NCBI RefSeq assembly: GCF_001411555.2
Contig: NC_049901.1
Coordinates: 38,782,964-38,846,963, forward strand
Direction: 5' to 3'
Source of the DNA: Juglans regia
Lineage: Eukaryota; Streptophyta; Magnoliopsida; Fagales; Juglandaceae
DNA: 64,000 bases
Shown here piece by piece: positions 35,890 to 49,000 of this stretch. The translations under genes and the position numbers were made by a program. The notes under the pieces are model-generated. The model had not been told where the DNA came from. It saw only the letters and a list, made by a program, of their open reading frames with translations, and searched no databases. Each line of letters starts with the position of its first letter. The stretch's first letter is position 1.

Positions 35890-37750
35890 ATTTAGTAACT
35901 ATGCAAATAAGAAATAAGTTGATTACCAAATTCCACCTTAAAGCTTTCAACATTATCCAAGAACACATAAAGATTAATGACAATTAGATCTTTCAACCAA
36001 TTTTGTGTACAAATGAGTACCTCAACTGTTTTTGGAGATGATGAACTACGAAATGGGTCAAGCACACAATCTCTTGCACTGAAGTCTAACTCAAAAGAAA
36101 TAGTGGAAATGGAAATGACCATCACATCCCGTGCAACTCTCAACAAAATAGGATACTTTACTTCATTGATTTTCCACTAATCTAAAATATTAGAATCTGG
36201 AGCTCATGCCTCACAACTATGTGACAGTATTGATCAAGCTTTGATTTACTCATCAAATTAGATTTAGTAATTTCTTACTCATACTCTATCCAAAAACTCT
36301 GCTGAGAATCAGAATCAATCATAGTAGGATCAACTGAAAAAAGAGGCTATTAACATGGAACAACTCTACTTGAACTTCCATATATAACACCATACTCCTC
36401 GCACATGTCAACCATCAACTGTTTCACTTTTGCAATCATTTATTCTACTAAATTTGAACCATATATTTTTTTAATTAAAAATGGAAAAGTTTAAATTTGT
36501 GTCTTGGATTAAGAACAACAGCAATGAATATTACCAAATTAATCTTTTAAGACGATCCCTTTTATCATACTCTCTCTTCATATTCACTGCCATACTTTTC
36601 AATTATGGATCATCATTTTGACTCCTTTTTTATAATTGTGTTGGATGCTACAAAACTTATGGGAATAAGTATTTGATGTGATATACAAAAAGTTCCCCAG
36701 TAGCATCATAAGAAATCTTCAAAAACTTTACAAATACTCTAATTCTAATTCTCTCCCAATAACTAGACTCTAGAGGGGTCAAGTTAACATTCTGACAATA
36801 ACAAAGAAAATAATCATAATACTTTTCCAATTCCAAAAAATGACTTTTGAAATGTTTCTGCTATTTCTAACATGAGATAAGTCGACTTCCATCTCGTGGA
36901 AACATCAAGGCATACTAATCTTGAACAACCGATTTTTCTCATTCTCTATACATTTTTTTAATTTTTCCATTCTTGCTAGAGAGGATCTAATATACCTGAA
37001 CGTATTACGCACCCTTGTGATTCCATCATTCACAATGAGGTTCATAATACGATCGTAAAAATGATGTGAATATGCTTCCCACCCAACAAATAATCTCCCC
37101 CACAAACCTTTTTAAATAATTGATGGTAACATCGTTTGAGGAAGAGTTGTGAACTGTAATAGTAAAGATCTTGTCAATATCTTGTAGACATGAATCTACA
37201 TGCTTTCCAATAGTATATTCTTCATAATTAAGAATCATACAAAAACTTATAATTCTTTGTGTGATTTCTATTCACAGTTGATCAAGTGTGCAGTAAGACA
37301 CAAATAGTTTAAGTTCTGAATGGATGTTCAAGTGTCAGTTGTTAAACTAACCCATCCAACTACCTAAAATATTTTCCTCAACTTCTTTCTCTATTTTAAA
37401 TAGTTTAAGATAGTTTTTTTTTTAAGTGGTTCGAGATAGCATTTGGAATGTTGGTTCAAGTAATTTACATACCTTATTAAATCCTTGGGCTTCCATTAAT
37501 CTAAAACATAACCTCATTACAAATTATCATCATTGTAATCGTCATTCGTACATTTTCTAAATCAAACTTATGTGTAGTTGCCATGCTACTCATATCGTTA
37601 TCTCCCTCATGGCTCATAGCTTGTTGATCTGTGGTCTGATTCTATTACGGTGTTGATTACAAATACTAACATGTTGTAACATACTTGATGGATCATGTTT
37701 TTTGGGGTGACAAGAATAAGTGTTATGGAAGCAATTACACCCACTTTTAG
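35890..37750 (-). pseudogene. hAT transposase pseudogene (RICESLEEPER-like)
   Basis: Decayed pieces in the expected order. A BED-finger end and start of the catalytic region lie near 37720-37440 (HPKKHDPSSMLQHVS, KVCKLLEPTFQMLSRT). The core is at 37238-36900 (KIFTITVHNSSSNDVTINYLK, YEPHCE, NTFRYIRSSLARMEKLKKC). Middle fragments lie near 36760-36530 (RVFVKFLKISYDATG). The C-terminal dimerisation region is at 36146-35892 (KYPILLRVARDVMVISIST, DPFRSSSSPKTVEVLICTQNWL). Many stops and frameshifts. Family: BED-zinc-finger hAT transposases, some domesticated in plants, but this copy is clearly dead. Terminal inverted repeats were not located. Confidence 0.8.
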
Positions 37751-38372
37751 GTCACTTAACGAACATTCATCCATTTTTGTAAAATATTCTCACACAGTTG
37801 AGGGGGTCCTTACTTGCCCTTATTTAGGGAAGAGGGAGACATATGTTACTATCACTAGACAAGTTAATGTTTAAAACCATACGTGATCGGCTTTCCAAAT
37901 GAATAGTAGCCTAATCATCTCTTAAATTTGTTGGAGTATTACTTTTAAAACAATCCATATATGAACTTACATGTAATAGATGAGAATATAAATTACAATC
38001 CTATTTTAAGCAAAATAAAAAATATATGCTGATCATATATTTTTGCTTCGAAGTGCACTACTATGCATCATATTTATAAATCCAAACACAAATACGTCAT
38101 TTCTTTAGTAAAGTTTTAAGTTATCTAGAAGTATAACTGATCTAAATGAGAGGAAGTGTATATTGGTGTGAAGAGCATGCAAGGAACATTTAGATGCACC
38201 TTAGATTTGAATAATGGCATTAGTAATAGTAATAAAGTGAAAGAGCGAACTACAACCAATGATAGTATTTATACTTTCTGGATTGAACTTGTATATTCTT
38301 TGATAGTTAACATTGCAATGAGTATGAGAGGCACGACAATAATATTGGAAATTATTTATTGAATTACATAAA
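37751..38372. other. AT-rich non-coding interval
   Basis: Nothing recognised between the hAT pseudogene and the target-site duplication of the second LINE. Confidence 0.6.
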
Positions 38373-38531
38373 ACACACCTCTAAAAATTTCTTGTCTCCT
38401 CTCTGGCGTGTGAACCAAAGGTGGCTAAATAGTTTGGTTCCCAGGGTTTCTGTCACTCTAAGTGATAAGGGAACTAGATGGAGAGTCTTGAAGATTAGTA
38501 GAAGAATCTTAGGTTGACATAGGAAGAGGAG

Positions 38532-39400
38532 GTGGTTCTAGAAGTAGACAACAGACACGATGAAGAGATTTTACGTAAGGGGGAAAGAAGTCTCATTGGC
38601 AAGGTATGCACAGATAGAGCTGTAGGAAAGGAATTGATAAGCAACACGATGGCAAAAATATGGAGGGTTGGAAAACGGGCTATCTTTCAAGAAGTAAACA
38701 AAAATATTTTTACCATTACTTTTGAGACCCATGCGGACATGCACAGAATACTGGAAGGAAAACCATGGACTTTTGATAATGCTCTGTTCCAGTTATGGCC
38801 GTATAAGGGGGTATGCGTCCAGGGAAGCTAAATTTTGAAAAGAAAGTGTTCTGGATGCAAATATATGATTTACCACTAGGGTGCATGATAATGGAATGGA
38901 GGACCAAGATAGGAGGCTCAATGGGACGAGTTCTAGAAGTTGATGTGGAGGATGACGACATTGGATGGGGGAGATGCTTACCTATGAGGGTGGAGATCCT
39001 GTTGTACAAAACAGTCGCAAGAGGGCGATTCATAAGTTATCAGGGCTTAAGGCACTGGATTCATTTTCGCTACGAAAATCTCCCTAAGATATACTTCCAA
39101 TGCAGTTTGATTATCCATGATGAGAAGGGGTGCAGGGCAGTATAAGAGAATAAAGGTGAAGCTAAAAGTTCATGCACACAATTTGGGTTGTGGCTCCGTG
39201 CTGAGAAAGTAATGAGGCAGCGGGTGTTTTTGCCCATCAATGGTAGATGTGGCAGGGGCCTGGGCCAGGGAGTGGATCGTGAGGGCTGGTAGTGGAACAT
39301 AAGGGCCTGGAAGCTCTGGCCCATACTACCCATTTGGATTACATCCCAAAAACGGTTGAACAGGAACAACTTCATCTGGCTTTAAGTGTTAGAAGAGAAT
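38532..39400 (+). pseudogene. LINE ORF1 (DUF4283, zinc knuckle), frameshifted
   Basis: DUF4283 region EILRKGERSLIGKV, then GKRAIFQEVNKNIFTITF and GKPWTFDNALFQLWPYKG. It continues after a frameshift near 38815-38825 as KVFWMQIYDLPLGCMIMEW, and ends in a degenerate CCHC knuckle (FQCSLIIHDEKGC, with the first cysteine pair incomplete). A stop lies at about 39143. Confidence 0.8.
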
Positions 39401-39620
39401 GGGAAGGCCAAAAAAGGAGGAGATGTGCTCGTGACCAAGGAAGCTACCCAGTTGTTCTATCACCACATCCTTCACCTAGAAAGAAATGGCGTGCAGATGT
39501 AGGTAAGGTCAGTCTAGTTCCTCCTAAAAAAAGTAGGAAAACTCGGGCAAATGATAAATTGGTGGACGATGGTAGTCCCTTGGAATCGGCGGCTGCTGCA
39601 CGGCAGCCCCGCCAGCATCA

Positions 39621-42600
39621 ATGAAACTGATAAGTTGGAACTGTCGGGGGCTTGGGAACCCCCGAACAGTTCACGGCAAACCCTTTGCTTGATAGTGAAG
39701 GATAAGATGCTCGATTTGGTTTTCTTGATGGAGACCAAATTATTATATACCAATGGCCTTAGGGCTGCAAAGAGGCTAAAATTTGATGGGTGTATTGTAG
39801 TAGAGGCAAGAGGAAGAAGTGGGGGTCTTATGCTTTTGTGGAAACAGGAAGACTTAATCGAGTTGATAAATTACTCTCACCATCATATTAATGTAAGGGT
39901 CAATGATGAAAGATGCAAGTTTAATTGGCTACTATCCTGCTTTTATGGCCATCCGAATGCTAGTTTAAGAAACTAAACGTGGGAGTTACTATCCTCTTTC
40001 AAGCCTCTTGATGGGGGCTAGGGTGTCATAGGTGATTTTAACGAGGATTTGTTCAAGGAAGAGAAGGTGGGAGGGAGGCCTCGAAGTGAAAATCTTATGT
40101 GTATGTTTAGGAAGGTTATGGAAAAGGGTAATCTGTTGATTTGGGATGGAAAGGAAATAAGGTTATGGAAGAGGGTAATCGGTCAAAGAAAGACTTGACC
40201 GAGCCATTGCAAACAGTTCTTGGAGAGCAAAATATACTGAGTTCTCTATGGAAACTCTACCTGCTGTGTGTTCTGACCATAGTCCAATTCTACTACATTG
40301 TAGTAGTAGAGGGTCCGTAAGCCGTAGGCTCCATAATCCTTTTAAGTATGTGGCAGGCTGGAACAAGGAAGAAGGCTGCAATGAGGTTGTCTCGAAAGCT
40401 TGGAAATGAAGCAGGGGGTGTTAACCACCTGGATAGCATGTTGAGAAAATTGGAAGCAATAAAGAGGGGACTGAATCAGTGGAGTAAAAATCTAGCAAGG
40501 GACAAGACTAAGGCTATAAGGGATAAGACTGCTTTGTTAGGCAGGTTGCAGAATGAGGGAGGAGCAGGTAGCATGAATCAACAAAAAGGGTTACAAAAAG
40601 ATCTAGATTTCCTCTTAGACCAAGAAGATACTTGGTGGAGACAAAGGGCAAAGAAACATTGGTTGGTGGGTGAGGACAGGAATACAAGATTTTATCATGC
40701 ATGTGTAAACCAGAGAAAGAAAAAGAATCTGATCAAAAGAGTCACAGATATGCAGGGGACAGTTTTAACAAGGGATTCTGAGATTGCAAATGGTTTTACC
40801 AGTTTTTTCTCTTCAATTTTCCAGTCATCACAGCCAGATTCAGTCCGTGTGGCTCAATGCATAGACAGAGTGAATACAAGGGTGTCAATTGAGATGAAAC
40901 TTCATTTGGAGAAGGCTTTTACAGAAAAAGAGGTGGAAGAGGCTCTCATGCAAATGTCCCCCTTCAAATCTCCTGGGCCCGATGGCTTCAGTGCAGGCTT
41001 CTACTAAGAACACTGGAAGATGGTGGGAGTTGAGGTGACCCAGGCAGTGCTAGAATTTCTAAAAATTGGGAAGATGTCAAAGGACCTGAATCACACCTTG
41101 CTAGTGTTAATTCCCAAGGTAAATTGCCCCAACTCTATGAATGATTACAGGCCTATTTCCCTTTGTAATGTAGCCTATAAATTGATCTCGAAAGTTCTGG
41201 CAAATAGAATGAAAGGAGTCTTGGATGAGGTAATTTCATGGAACCAAAGTGCTTTCATCCCAAATAGGCTAATTACAGTCAATATTATGGTGGCTTACGA
41301 ACTTCTCCATACCATGCATGCTAGACAGAAGCGCAGAGAGGGCTCCATGGCTATTAAGTTAGATATGTCAAAAGCCTATGATCGAGTAGAGTGGCTCTTT
41401 CTTGAGGCAATGATGCTCAAACTTGGATTTGGAAAGAAATGGACTGGTCAAAGCTGTCATGATCAATGGGGAACCAGGTGAAACTATATTCCCAACTAGG
41501 GGCCTTCGACAAGGGGACCCCTTATCACCTTACTTGTTCTTATTTTGTGTTGAAGGCCTCAGCTCGTTACTGTATAAGGCAGAATCTGAAGGCCTCATTA
41601 AGGGGGTTGCAGTTGTAAGGGGTGGTTTGAGGATTAACCACCTTCTTTTTGTCGACGATTGTGTAATTTTTTGTAGAGCAAGGCTGGTTGAATGGTACTA
41701 CATCTGTGATCTACTGGTTTTATATGAGGAAGCTTCAGGCCAAACTCTAAACAAAGAAAAAACGAGTGTATTCTTCAGCTCAAATACCAGGGTGGAAGCC
41801 AAGGACTTCATTCTGCAGCAGGTAAATGGCTCGAGATGCAATGACTACAATCGATACCTAGGTCTCCCAACTGTGGTGGGGAGATCTAAACACAATACTT
41901 TCAGAGGCTTGAAGGAAAAGATTTGGAAAATGATCAATAGCTGGAAAACAAAGTTCTTATCTTTAGCTGGGAAAGAGATCCTCATAAAAAGTGTTTTGCA
42001 GGCTATTCCAGCCTACTCCATGAGCGTTTTTAAATTGTCGGGTAAGCTACTCAAAGAAATAGAAGGCATTTGGGCTAGATTCTAGTGGTGTAATAAAAGT
42101 GAAGGAAAATGCATCTACTGGAAATCATGGAGGTCATTGGGAGAGGTCAAAAGTCAAGGGGGCCTGGGATTTCGAGACCTTAGCAGCTTTAACAAAGCTC
42201 TTATAGCCAAGCAATTATGGAGAATGATAAAAGAACCTACCTCAATGGTCTCTCTAGTTTTTAAACAGAAATATTTTCAGAAGTGTGACCTCTTGGAGGC
42301 TAAATTGCATGGTGCTCCTTTTATGTGGAGAAGCCTGTGGTCTAGCTTGGAACTGATTAAAAAGTATAAAAATTTGGAGGGATAAATGGATACCTACCCT
42401 TGTGACTTTTCAAATTCATACCCCCTTGAACACATTGGATCCCGAGGCCAGTGTGGATGTTTTGATCGATGAAAGCAGCCGTACATGGAAATCTGACTTG
42501 GTGGAAGCAGTATTCAATGATGAGGAAGTAAAAGTTATTTGTTCCATTCCATTGAGCAGCAGAAGGAACAACGATAAACTGATATGGGTGGGATAAAAAA

Positions 42601-43688
42601 AAGGCACATTCTCTGTCAAAAGTGCCTCTTTTTTGGAATCTATGATTTTGAAAAGAAATGAAGGCGAAGGCTCTACCAGAGGAGAGAATCAAGAGATGCG
42701 GAGCCAGGTGTGGAAACTAGAGGTACCAAGTAAGGTCAAACTATTTTTATGGAAGTGTCTTAATAATATTCTTCCTATAAAAGATAACCTTTTCAGGAAG
42801 AACATTATTGAGAACAACTTATGTCCAATTTGTACCTATGAAGTGGAAATACTGGTGCATGTGATGTGAGATTGCCCTGCTACAACAGACATTTGGGGAG
42901 ATGGATCCAGTTCTTTCTGCAAATGGAAGAGATATTATGCTGACTTTAAGTTGTTGTGGACTGAGATGAGGAACAAGCTGAGTAAAGAGAGGTTGGAGAT
43001 GGCCTCAACCACATGGTATCAGCTATGGAATAGGAGAAATGCTATCATTTTTAAAAACCCGTTTATGCATCCTGGTATTCTGGCGAGGCAAGTTCAGGCC
43101 GAACTATCTCTATTTAAGGAAACCAATAAGATCAGTTCAAAGAGTGCAGCAGATTCTATTGAGAGAGGTTCTGACCTGAAGTGGAAGCTGCCTGCTTGGC
43201 CTTATGTCAAAGTGAACTTTGATGCAGCCTTTCAAAAAGAAGAGGAAAGGATGGGTTTGGGTGTTATCATCAGAGATTCAATCGGCAGGGTACAAGCAGT
43301 GGTGACAGGCCCAAAGGATCATATCTCCTCAGCTGCCCAAGCTTAAAGTGTTGCTTTTCTTAGAGCTATGGATCTTTGCACAGAGCTTGGCTTCAACCAA
43401 GTTTGTTTTTAAGGGGATGCTAAGGCAATAGTGGATGTAGTAAACTCCAAAGGTGAAGACAACTCGTGGATTGGCCAAATGATAGAGGATATGCAACTGT
43501 TAATGAGAAGGAATCAAGTTTGGAGTCTGAGGTTTGTTCAAAGGACAGTAAACAGAGTTGCTCATATGGCAGCCAAATTAGCAATTAGGGATAGCTATGA
43601 AAAGGCTTGGCTCAAGGATGGCCCTCCCGAGGTCTTGAATGTAGCACTGGGAGAGGCAGCCTTGTGTGATGTATTGTTACATGTTTAA
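39621..43688 (+). pseudogene. LINE ORF2 (endonuclease, reverse transcriptase, zf-RVT, RNase H), broken
   Basis: ATG 39621 begins MKLISWNCRGLGNPRTV; the frame then shifts near 39690 to LIVKDKMLDLVFLMETK. The endonuclease continues to RLDRAIANSSWRAKYTEF and SDHSPI (about 40190-40300). Reverse transcriptase: KSPGPDGFSAGFY (then TAA at 41005), DYRPISLCNVAYKLISKVL, AIKLDMSKAYDRVEW, a frameshift near 41440, TRGLRQGDPLSPYLFLF, and LLFVDDCVIFC. A zf-RVT motif NNLCPICTYEVEILVHVM follows near 42820. RNase H: VKVNFDAAFQKEEERMGLG to TVNRVAHMAAKLAI. TAA at 43686-43688 ends the frame. The enzyme would copy LINE RNA at nicked DNA; this copy is inactive. Confidence 0.9.
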
Positions 43689-43741
43689 TGAATTAGTTTC
43701 TCCTTTCAAAAAAAAAAAAAAAAAACACACACACCTCTAAA

Positions 43742-44582
43742 ATTTAATATATGCAATTGGAATGTGAAAAAATAACAGAGTAGATCAACCACCCTACAAG
43801 GCATATCCGAAGCTATCCCAAGCAATCCAAAGATAGCATTCCATAAAACACTAGTCACCTCACAACGCAATAAAAGACAATCAATTCACTAGAAGAGAAA
43901 TATCTGCTAAGCCAGTGCATAAGGAGGATGGGGGCATTTCCTGCAAACATCCGACCATTGGGGTTCCTATAATGGTTAGATCTTTGACTTCACCAAGGAT
44001 TTGAGGCCATTATGATTCATAGCCACCAAACAAGATTTAGGAAACAACACATCAATGTCATTACTAACTATGAAGCTACCAATTTTAGTATAATCATATA
44101 AGAGAGGGGCAAGCAGGGGATTATACCCAATATAAATATTGATTTATAATAGATTAAAATAGCAACAAAAACGCTGGAAAAATACTTTTGTTTTCATAAA
44201 CAAAGAAAATATAAGGTCGAGACAAAGATGCAAACTCCCTCTGGCCAGATTGTAAAACTATGGACCTTGTTCTCCAAGAGAATAGCCTAGAATTGAACCT
44301 CAAACCAATAGAGTGAACTAAAACCATAAAAACCGAATAAAATAAAATGAAAAAAGGATATATAGTACCAAACCCGAATAAATATCGGAATCGATTTTGT
44401 CAAACATGTTGTGTTATGTAGAAGCCCGAGTTTTATGCAAAAGCCATGGAAGACAAACATAAGGCAGATTGGGTTGTCTCTGTGTGTTGTTAGAACTTGA
44501 AAAAAAAATACACTAATAATAATGGTTCTGATATTTTAACAAATGTTGTAATAAGGGAGAAACTTGAGACTCGTCACTCAAT
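43742..44582. other. Non-coding interval
   Basis: AT-rich, with no gene, RNA or delimited element recognised. Confidence 0.6.
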
Positions 44583-45325
44583 TGTTGGGACAGTGAGTCC
44601 TTCCATATAGTCGGGAGGGGGAGATTTGTTGTGTTGAGTTTTCCCTCCTATATGGAGGATGGCCCATGTGGGACCATTAAGCCCACATGGAGAGAGGGTT
44701 TAGGCCATATTAATTAGGTTTTAAACCTAATTGATGTGGTCATCAAAAGTAGAGCTAAAAACATGAGAGAGAAGAGAAAAAGACAAATTCCAAAATAGAG
44801 GTGCTCGTCCAGCTTCAGTCATACACTTTGATTGGAGTCTTCTATGGTCCAATTGGATTGAATTTTGGTAGGCACGTCCACTCAGCAAGACTCTACAATC
44901 AAAACGGTGGAGATCGAATTTGGAGCAATATTTCTGGTGTCGAGGGATGTGAACAATAATTCATTTTGGTGAGATCTCTCTTAATCATACTGTTTGGTTG
45001 CCAAGAAAATATTTCTTGATATTATTGTTGATTGTATGCCTCTAGTTCTATCTAGAGAGAACAATTGTATACCCATTATTTGTTGATAGTGGACATTTGG
45101 GTGGACTACGATCCCGTGGTTCTTCCTCCAATATCAGGGAGGTTTTTCACTTAAAAATTATTTGTCTCTGTGTGTGTGATTTTTGCTTATATTGTACTCT
45201 ATTGAATTGCTTCTTAACAGGTTCACACAAATTAGGAGAAAATTATTTCCGCTATTTAGTAATTGATTTGGTTATTTCAAATCAGTAACTAATTTCTCCC
45301 AACAAAGTAGTATTAGAGCGGGGTC
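44583..45325 (+). mobile_element. Copia-type LTR (722 bp) plus primer-binding site
   Basis: The LTR starts TGTTGGGACAGTG and ends TCTCCCAACA at 45304, a TGTTGGGA/TCCCAACA terminal inversion. Directly after it, AGTAGTATTAGAGC (45306-45319) matches the plant primer-binding site TGGTATCAGAGC with two differences, so this is a 5' LTR on the plus strand rather than a solo LTR. No gag or pol follows; a TRIM-like element starts about 70 bp on. The element is therefore a 5' remnant. Confidence 0.7.
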
Positions 45326-45394
45326 ATAACTGTTGAATATTTTGTGTTAAATAACCCACAGGTCCTAGGATCGAAAACCTGGCTGTGATACTAG

Positions 45395-45735
45395 TGTTGG
45401 GTGGTCATGAGCCTTCTAAACCCTAAAAGCTAGCTTTAGGGGTGAGGCTTTCCCACATATTTATAAACTAACTACAACCCATTCCACGATTAATGTGGGA
45501 CAACCCCAACAATCTATCCTTCACATATTGGGTCATGGATCGGAACAACGACAATCTGTTTCTCCCACGAACTGTTAGGCCGAGATTGTTGGTAAACCTT
45601 GACTCTAATATTAGTGTTGGGTGCTCATGGGCTTGTCTCAACCCCAAAATCTAGTTTAAGGGGGGTAAGGCTTTCTCTCACACTTATAAACTGACCACCA
45701 GCCCTTTGCACAACCTGTGTGGGATAACCCCAACA
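45395..45735. mobile_element. TRIM-like element with about 120-bp terminal repeats
   Basis: Two direct repeats, 45395-45511 and 45615-45735, each begin TGTTGGGTG and end AACCCCAACA and share AAAxxCTAG, GGGGTxAGGCTTTC, TTATAAACT and TGTGGGA. The 103-bp interior ends GACTCTAATATTAG. Its complement CTAATATTAGAGTC resembles a tRNA-Met primer site beside the right repeat, so the element would be on the minus strand. A similar GCTGTGATACTAG precedes the left repeat, hinting at a tandem array. TRIMs are tiny non-coding LTR retrotransposons. Confidence 0.65.
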
Positions 45736-46057
45736 AAACAAATCAAATGGGTGAATGACTAACCAAAACAATCCTAACCCATATTGATCCATCATGGAAG
45801 TGCCTCAATATAGCTATGCCATCCATTGAGATTGTAGAACCTGCATATGCAATGTATAACCTTTATATTTAATTAAATAAAGTTCACCTACGCGTGGAAA
45901 GATATGATAACTCAAAAAGGCCCCCTCTCTATAGTTCTATTATACACATTAAATACACACCAAATATTCCCTTTCCTCATGTTATCCGCGACACCACAAT
46001 ATTCTTGGTGCCTCTTGATAGATTTTTTTTTGTCGCCTAACTTTAGTATTTTTTGCT
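45736..46057. other. Non-coding interval
   Basis: AT-rich, with nothing recognised between the TRIM-like element and the hAT transposon. Confidence 0.5.
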
Positions 46058-46065
46058 ATTCAAAC

Positions 46066-49000
46066 CAAAGTTTTGAATATCGTACTGGAGGTCATACCGG
46101 TCAAGGCACTGGAATGAAATATTTACGTACCGGTACTGTTTCGTGTACCGTTTCGGAATAATATTTTGGTACAGATACCGTTCTGGTACCGGTACTGTTT
46201 CATGTACCATTTCGGAATAGTTTATACCTGGATAAATTATATATAATCAAACATTAACTATATTCCAAAATAACAACAAAATAAGTCATAAACTCAATAC
46301 TTCTCAATACAAGTCTTAAGTTTTAAATTACAACTAACATAAGTTTTTAAGTTTTAAGTTACAACAAACATCATATCAAAAAAATCACTCATCCTCATCA
46401 AAAAGACAATAAGGATCAGGATTCGACATGTTAATCAAAATATTTTCATCAACGTCACTACCGTCATCAACATCAACACCAACATTATCATCGTCTTCCT
46501 CATTTAGTGAGGTTGATGGCTTATCAATATTTGCCCAATCCAAATCTTCTCCATCAAGAAGCTCAGATTCTTCACCTACCCATTCTTCCATCAAGTCAAT
46601 ATTTTCAAGATTGATTGGATCTAAAGCATCTCTTCTTTTTTTTCATGCACATGTCAAAATAAAATCAAACATAAGTGAAAATGTTATATATTTTTCAACA
46701 GTGAAAAAATTAGTGTTAAAAACATTTACCTATCTCGCAGCTTCAAGTTATAATGAACAAATACTAAGTCATTCAAATGTTTATGTACTAATCTATTTCT
46801 CTTCTTCGAATGAATAAAATCAAATGTGCTCCAATTTCTCTCACATCCAGTTGCACTACAACATTGACTTAGTACTCGAATAGCAAACATTTGAAGCATT
46901 GAAACCTCGCAACCAAATTGGATCCACTATGCAACTATAACAATAATGTAATTATAAATTATAAATTATTAATTAAATGCAAGTAAAAATAAAATCAGAT
47001 AAAATTAAAGTACAAAGTCACACTATTTAACAAATGATATTGATAAACGATAATACCTGGATTAATCTTATCACGCTGGCAGATTGCTAAAGAATGTCCA
47101 AACTCACCTACTGTATTCTTATACAAGTCAAGTTCTGTAATGATCTTGTCTTGATTATCGAGATCAAGTTTCATCTTCATAACACAGTTGTTGAAGCCTC
47201 TTAAAACATAATTTTTATTTTTAAAGCTGGGGCTATAGTAAATTTTAGAGTTAAGAAAATAACCCGCCGCATGTAATGGACTATGAAGTTGTTTATCCCA
47301 TCTAGAATCAATGATTCTGGTGAATGGACTAAATACACTAATTTTGTTATTGCATCTTGCTTTTATGCTCTCTTTGGCTTTTTCCATTGCATCATACAAG
47401 TATCCTATTGCAGGCTTATCATCCCCGTCAACAAGTTGTAGAACACGAATCAAAGGCTCACTAATAACAATAAATTGACATTGAACCCAAAACTCTTTAT
47501 CTTCTAAAATAATCACAGCTATCTCATTCCCTATGTTACTCTTAAAATGATTTGATGCAATCCATTTATCACAAGTAAACATTTGTCTAAGTTCTTTCTT
47601 AAACAAGAATAAGCATTGGATACTTAAAAAATTTGTCGCAAACCTTGCAATTGCAGGACGACACAAATCATGACATTTGGTGAAGTCTTTTCTCATCAAT
47701 GACAAAACCCAATCATGGTTATAGATGAACTTTGTTATCATTTTTACCTTTTTTTATAGTATCATCAATAAGGAGAAAATGTCTTAGATCAGAAAAATTC
47801 TCCAACATCAAGTCTATGCAATGAGCTATAAAAGGGGACCAGTTGAAAGAGCCATACTTATGCAGTAACTTTTTTCCTACAGCTTTGTAACTTGTATTAT
47901 TGTCCGTTATGAATTACACAAGATTCTTAGCTCCAATTTCTTAATCAACCTCATCAAAGATATTAAACAATGTTTCAGCATCTTTTCTAAGACCATATGT
48001 ATCTACATACTTCAAGAATATTGTACCTTTCGGACAATAAACTAGAAAATTGATTATTGATTGTTGTTTCTGGTTTGTCCAACCATCAGCCATTAGTGAA
48101 CAACCGGTCTCATTCCAAACATTATTAATTTGTTGTAAATAATCTTGAATCTCATTCACAACTATCTTTAACAAATTTCCTCTCAACTCATATAAAGAAT
48201 GCCCTTTAAATCCTAGCTCGATGGCAGTCATGCCATTGATAGCTAGTTGATAAAATTTGGATTGAGCCGCATTGAAAGGCAGATTAGCATCATACCACCA
48301 GCGTGCTACAATCATTTTTGCTCTTACAATCATCTCATTCGAACACATAGAACTCTTAATAGGTTGGGCCCCATGAGTTGTTCTTGGAGTAAAAAATCTA
48401 CTCAATCCCTCCACAAACTTTCTAATTCCAGATTCTTTCGACTTTCCCTTTCCTTTTGAAAGCTGAGACTCTCCCTCCATACTATTACTATCATCAATAT
48501 CATCAGATGTTAAATCTATATCGCCTCCAATCTTTGAGCTTATTTTTCTTTTCTTCTCTTTACTTTTTTTCATTTCATCAAGCAACTCATTCATTTGTCA
48601 TTTTACATCCTCAGAAGTCTTTTTACATGCTTCTACATTGCCTAGAATCTCAGTTAGATGATGCTTCAACCGAGTGATCCCGTCATCTCTAATTACTTTA
48701 TTATAATATAAACATTCAGTATTATTTCTTACCCCTGGTACTGCACGTGCATGGGCTCATACTGGATCTTCTGATCTTACAGGAGCAAGTGTTGAAGTTG
48801 AAGTCATACTCATACCACCAATTGATTGACAACTAGACATTTTTAACTATTAAAGTATACAAAATTAACACTTATAAGTAAGCAAAAGCTATAGATACAA
48901 TGTAGAATTTATAAACAAACAAACACTATAAAAATATAATCTAAAAGATATTTATGATTAACAAAAAAAATCAAATTAATAGCTAAAGGGAAAGCAAAAG

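Larger units (their letters stand above)
38387..43727 (+). mobile_element. Full-length L1-type LINE
   Basis: The target-site duplication ACACACCTCTAAAA (14 bp, perfect) lies at 38373-38386 and 43728-43741. A poly(A) tail of about 17 A sits at 43708-43724, just before the right copy. About 5.3 kb with ORF1 then ORF2 on the plus strand. It keeps the polymerase motif FVDD and the endonuclease SDH, but several stops and frameshifts break ORF2. Confidence 0.9.

Noticed and set aside
44583..45304. Solo LTR
   Set aside because: A primer-binding site follows directly, so it is the 5' end of a deleted element rather than a recombination product.
46428..46817. Plus-strand serine-rich ORF
   Set aside because: Antisense of the acidic transposase C terminus and hATC region.
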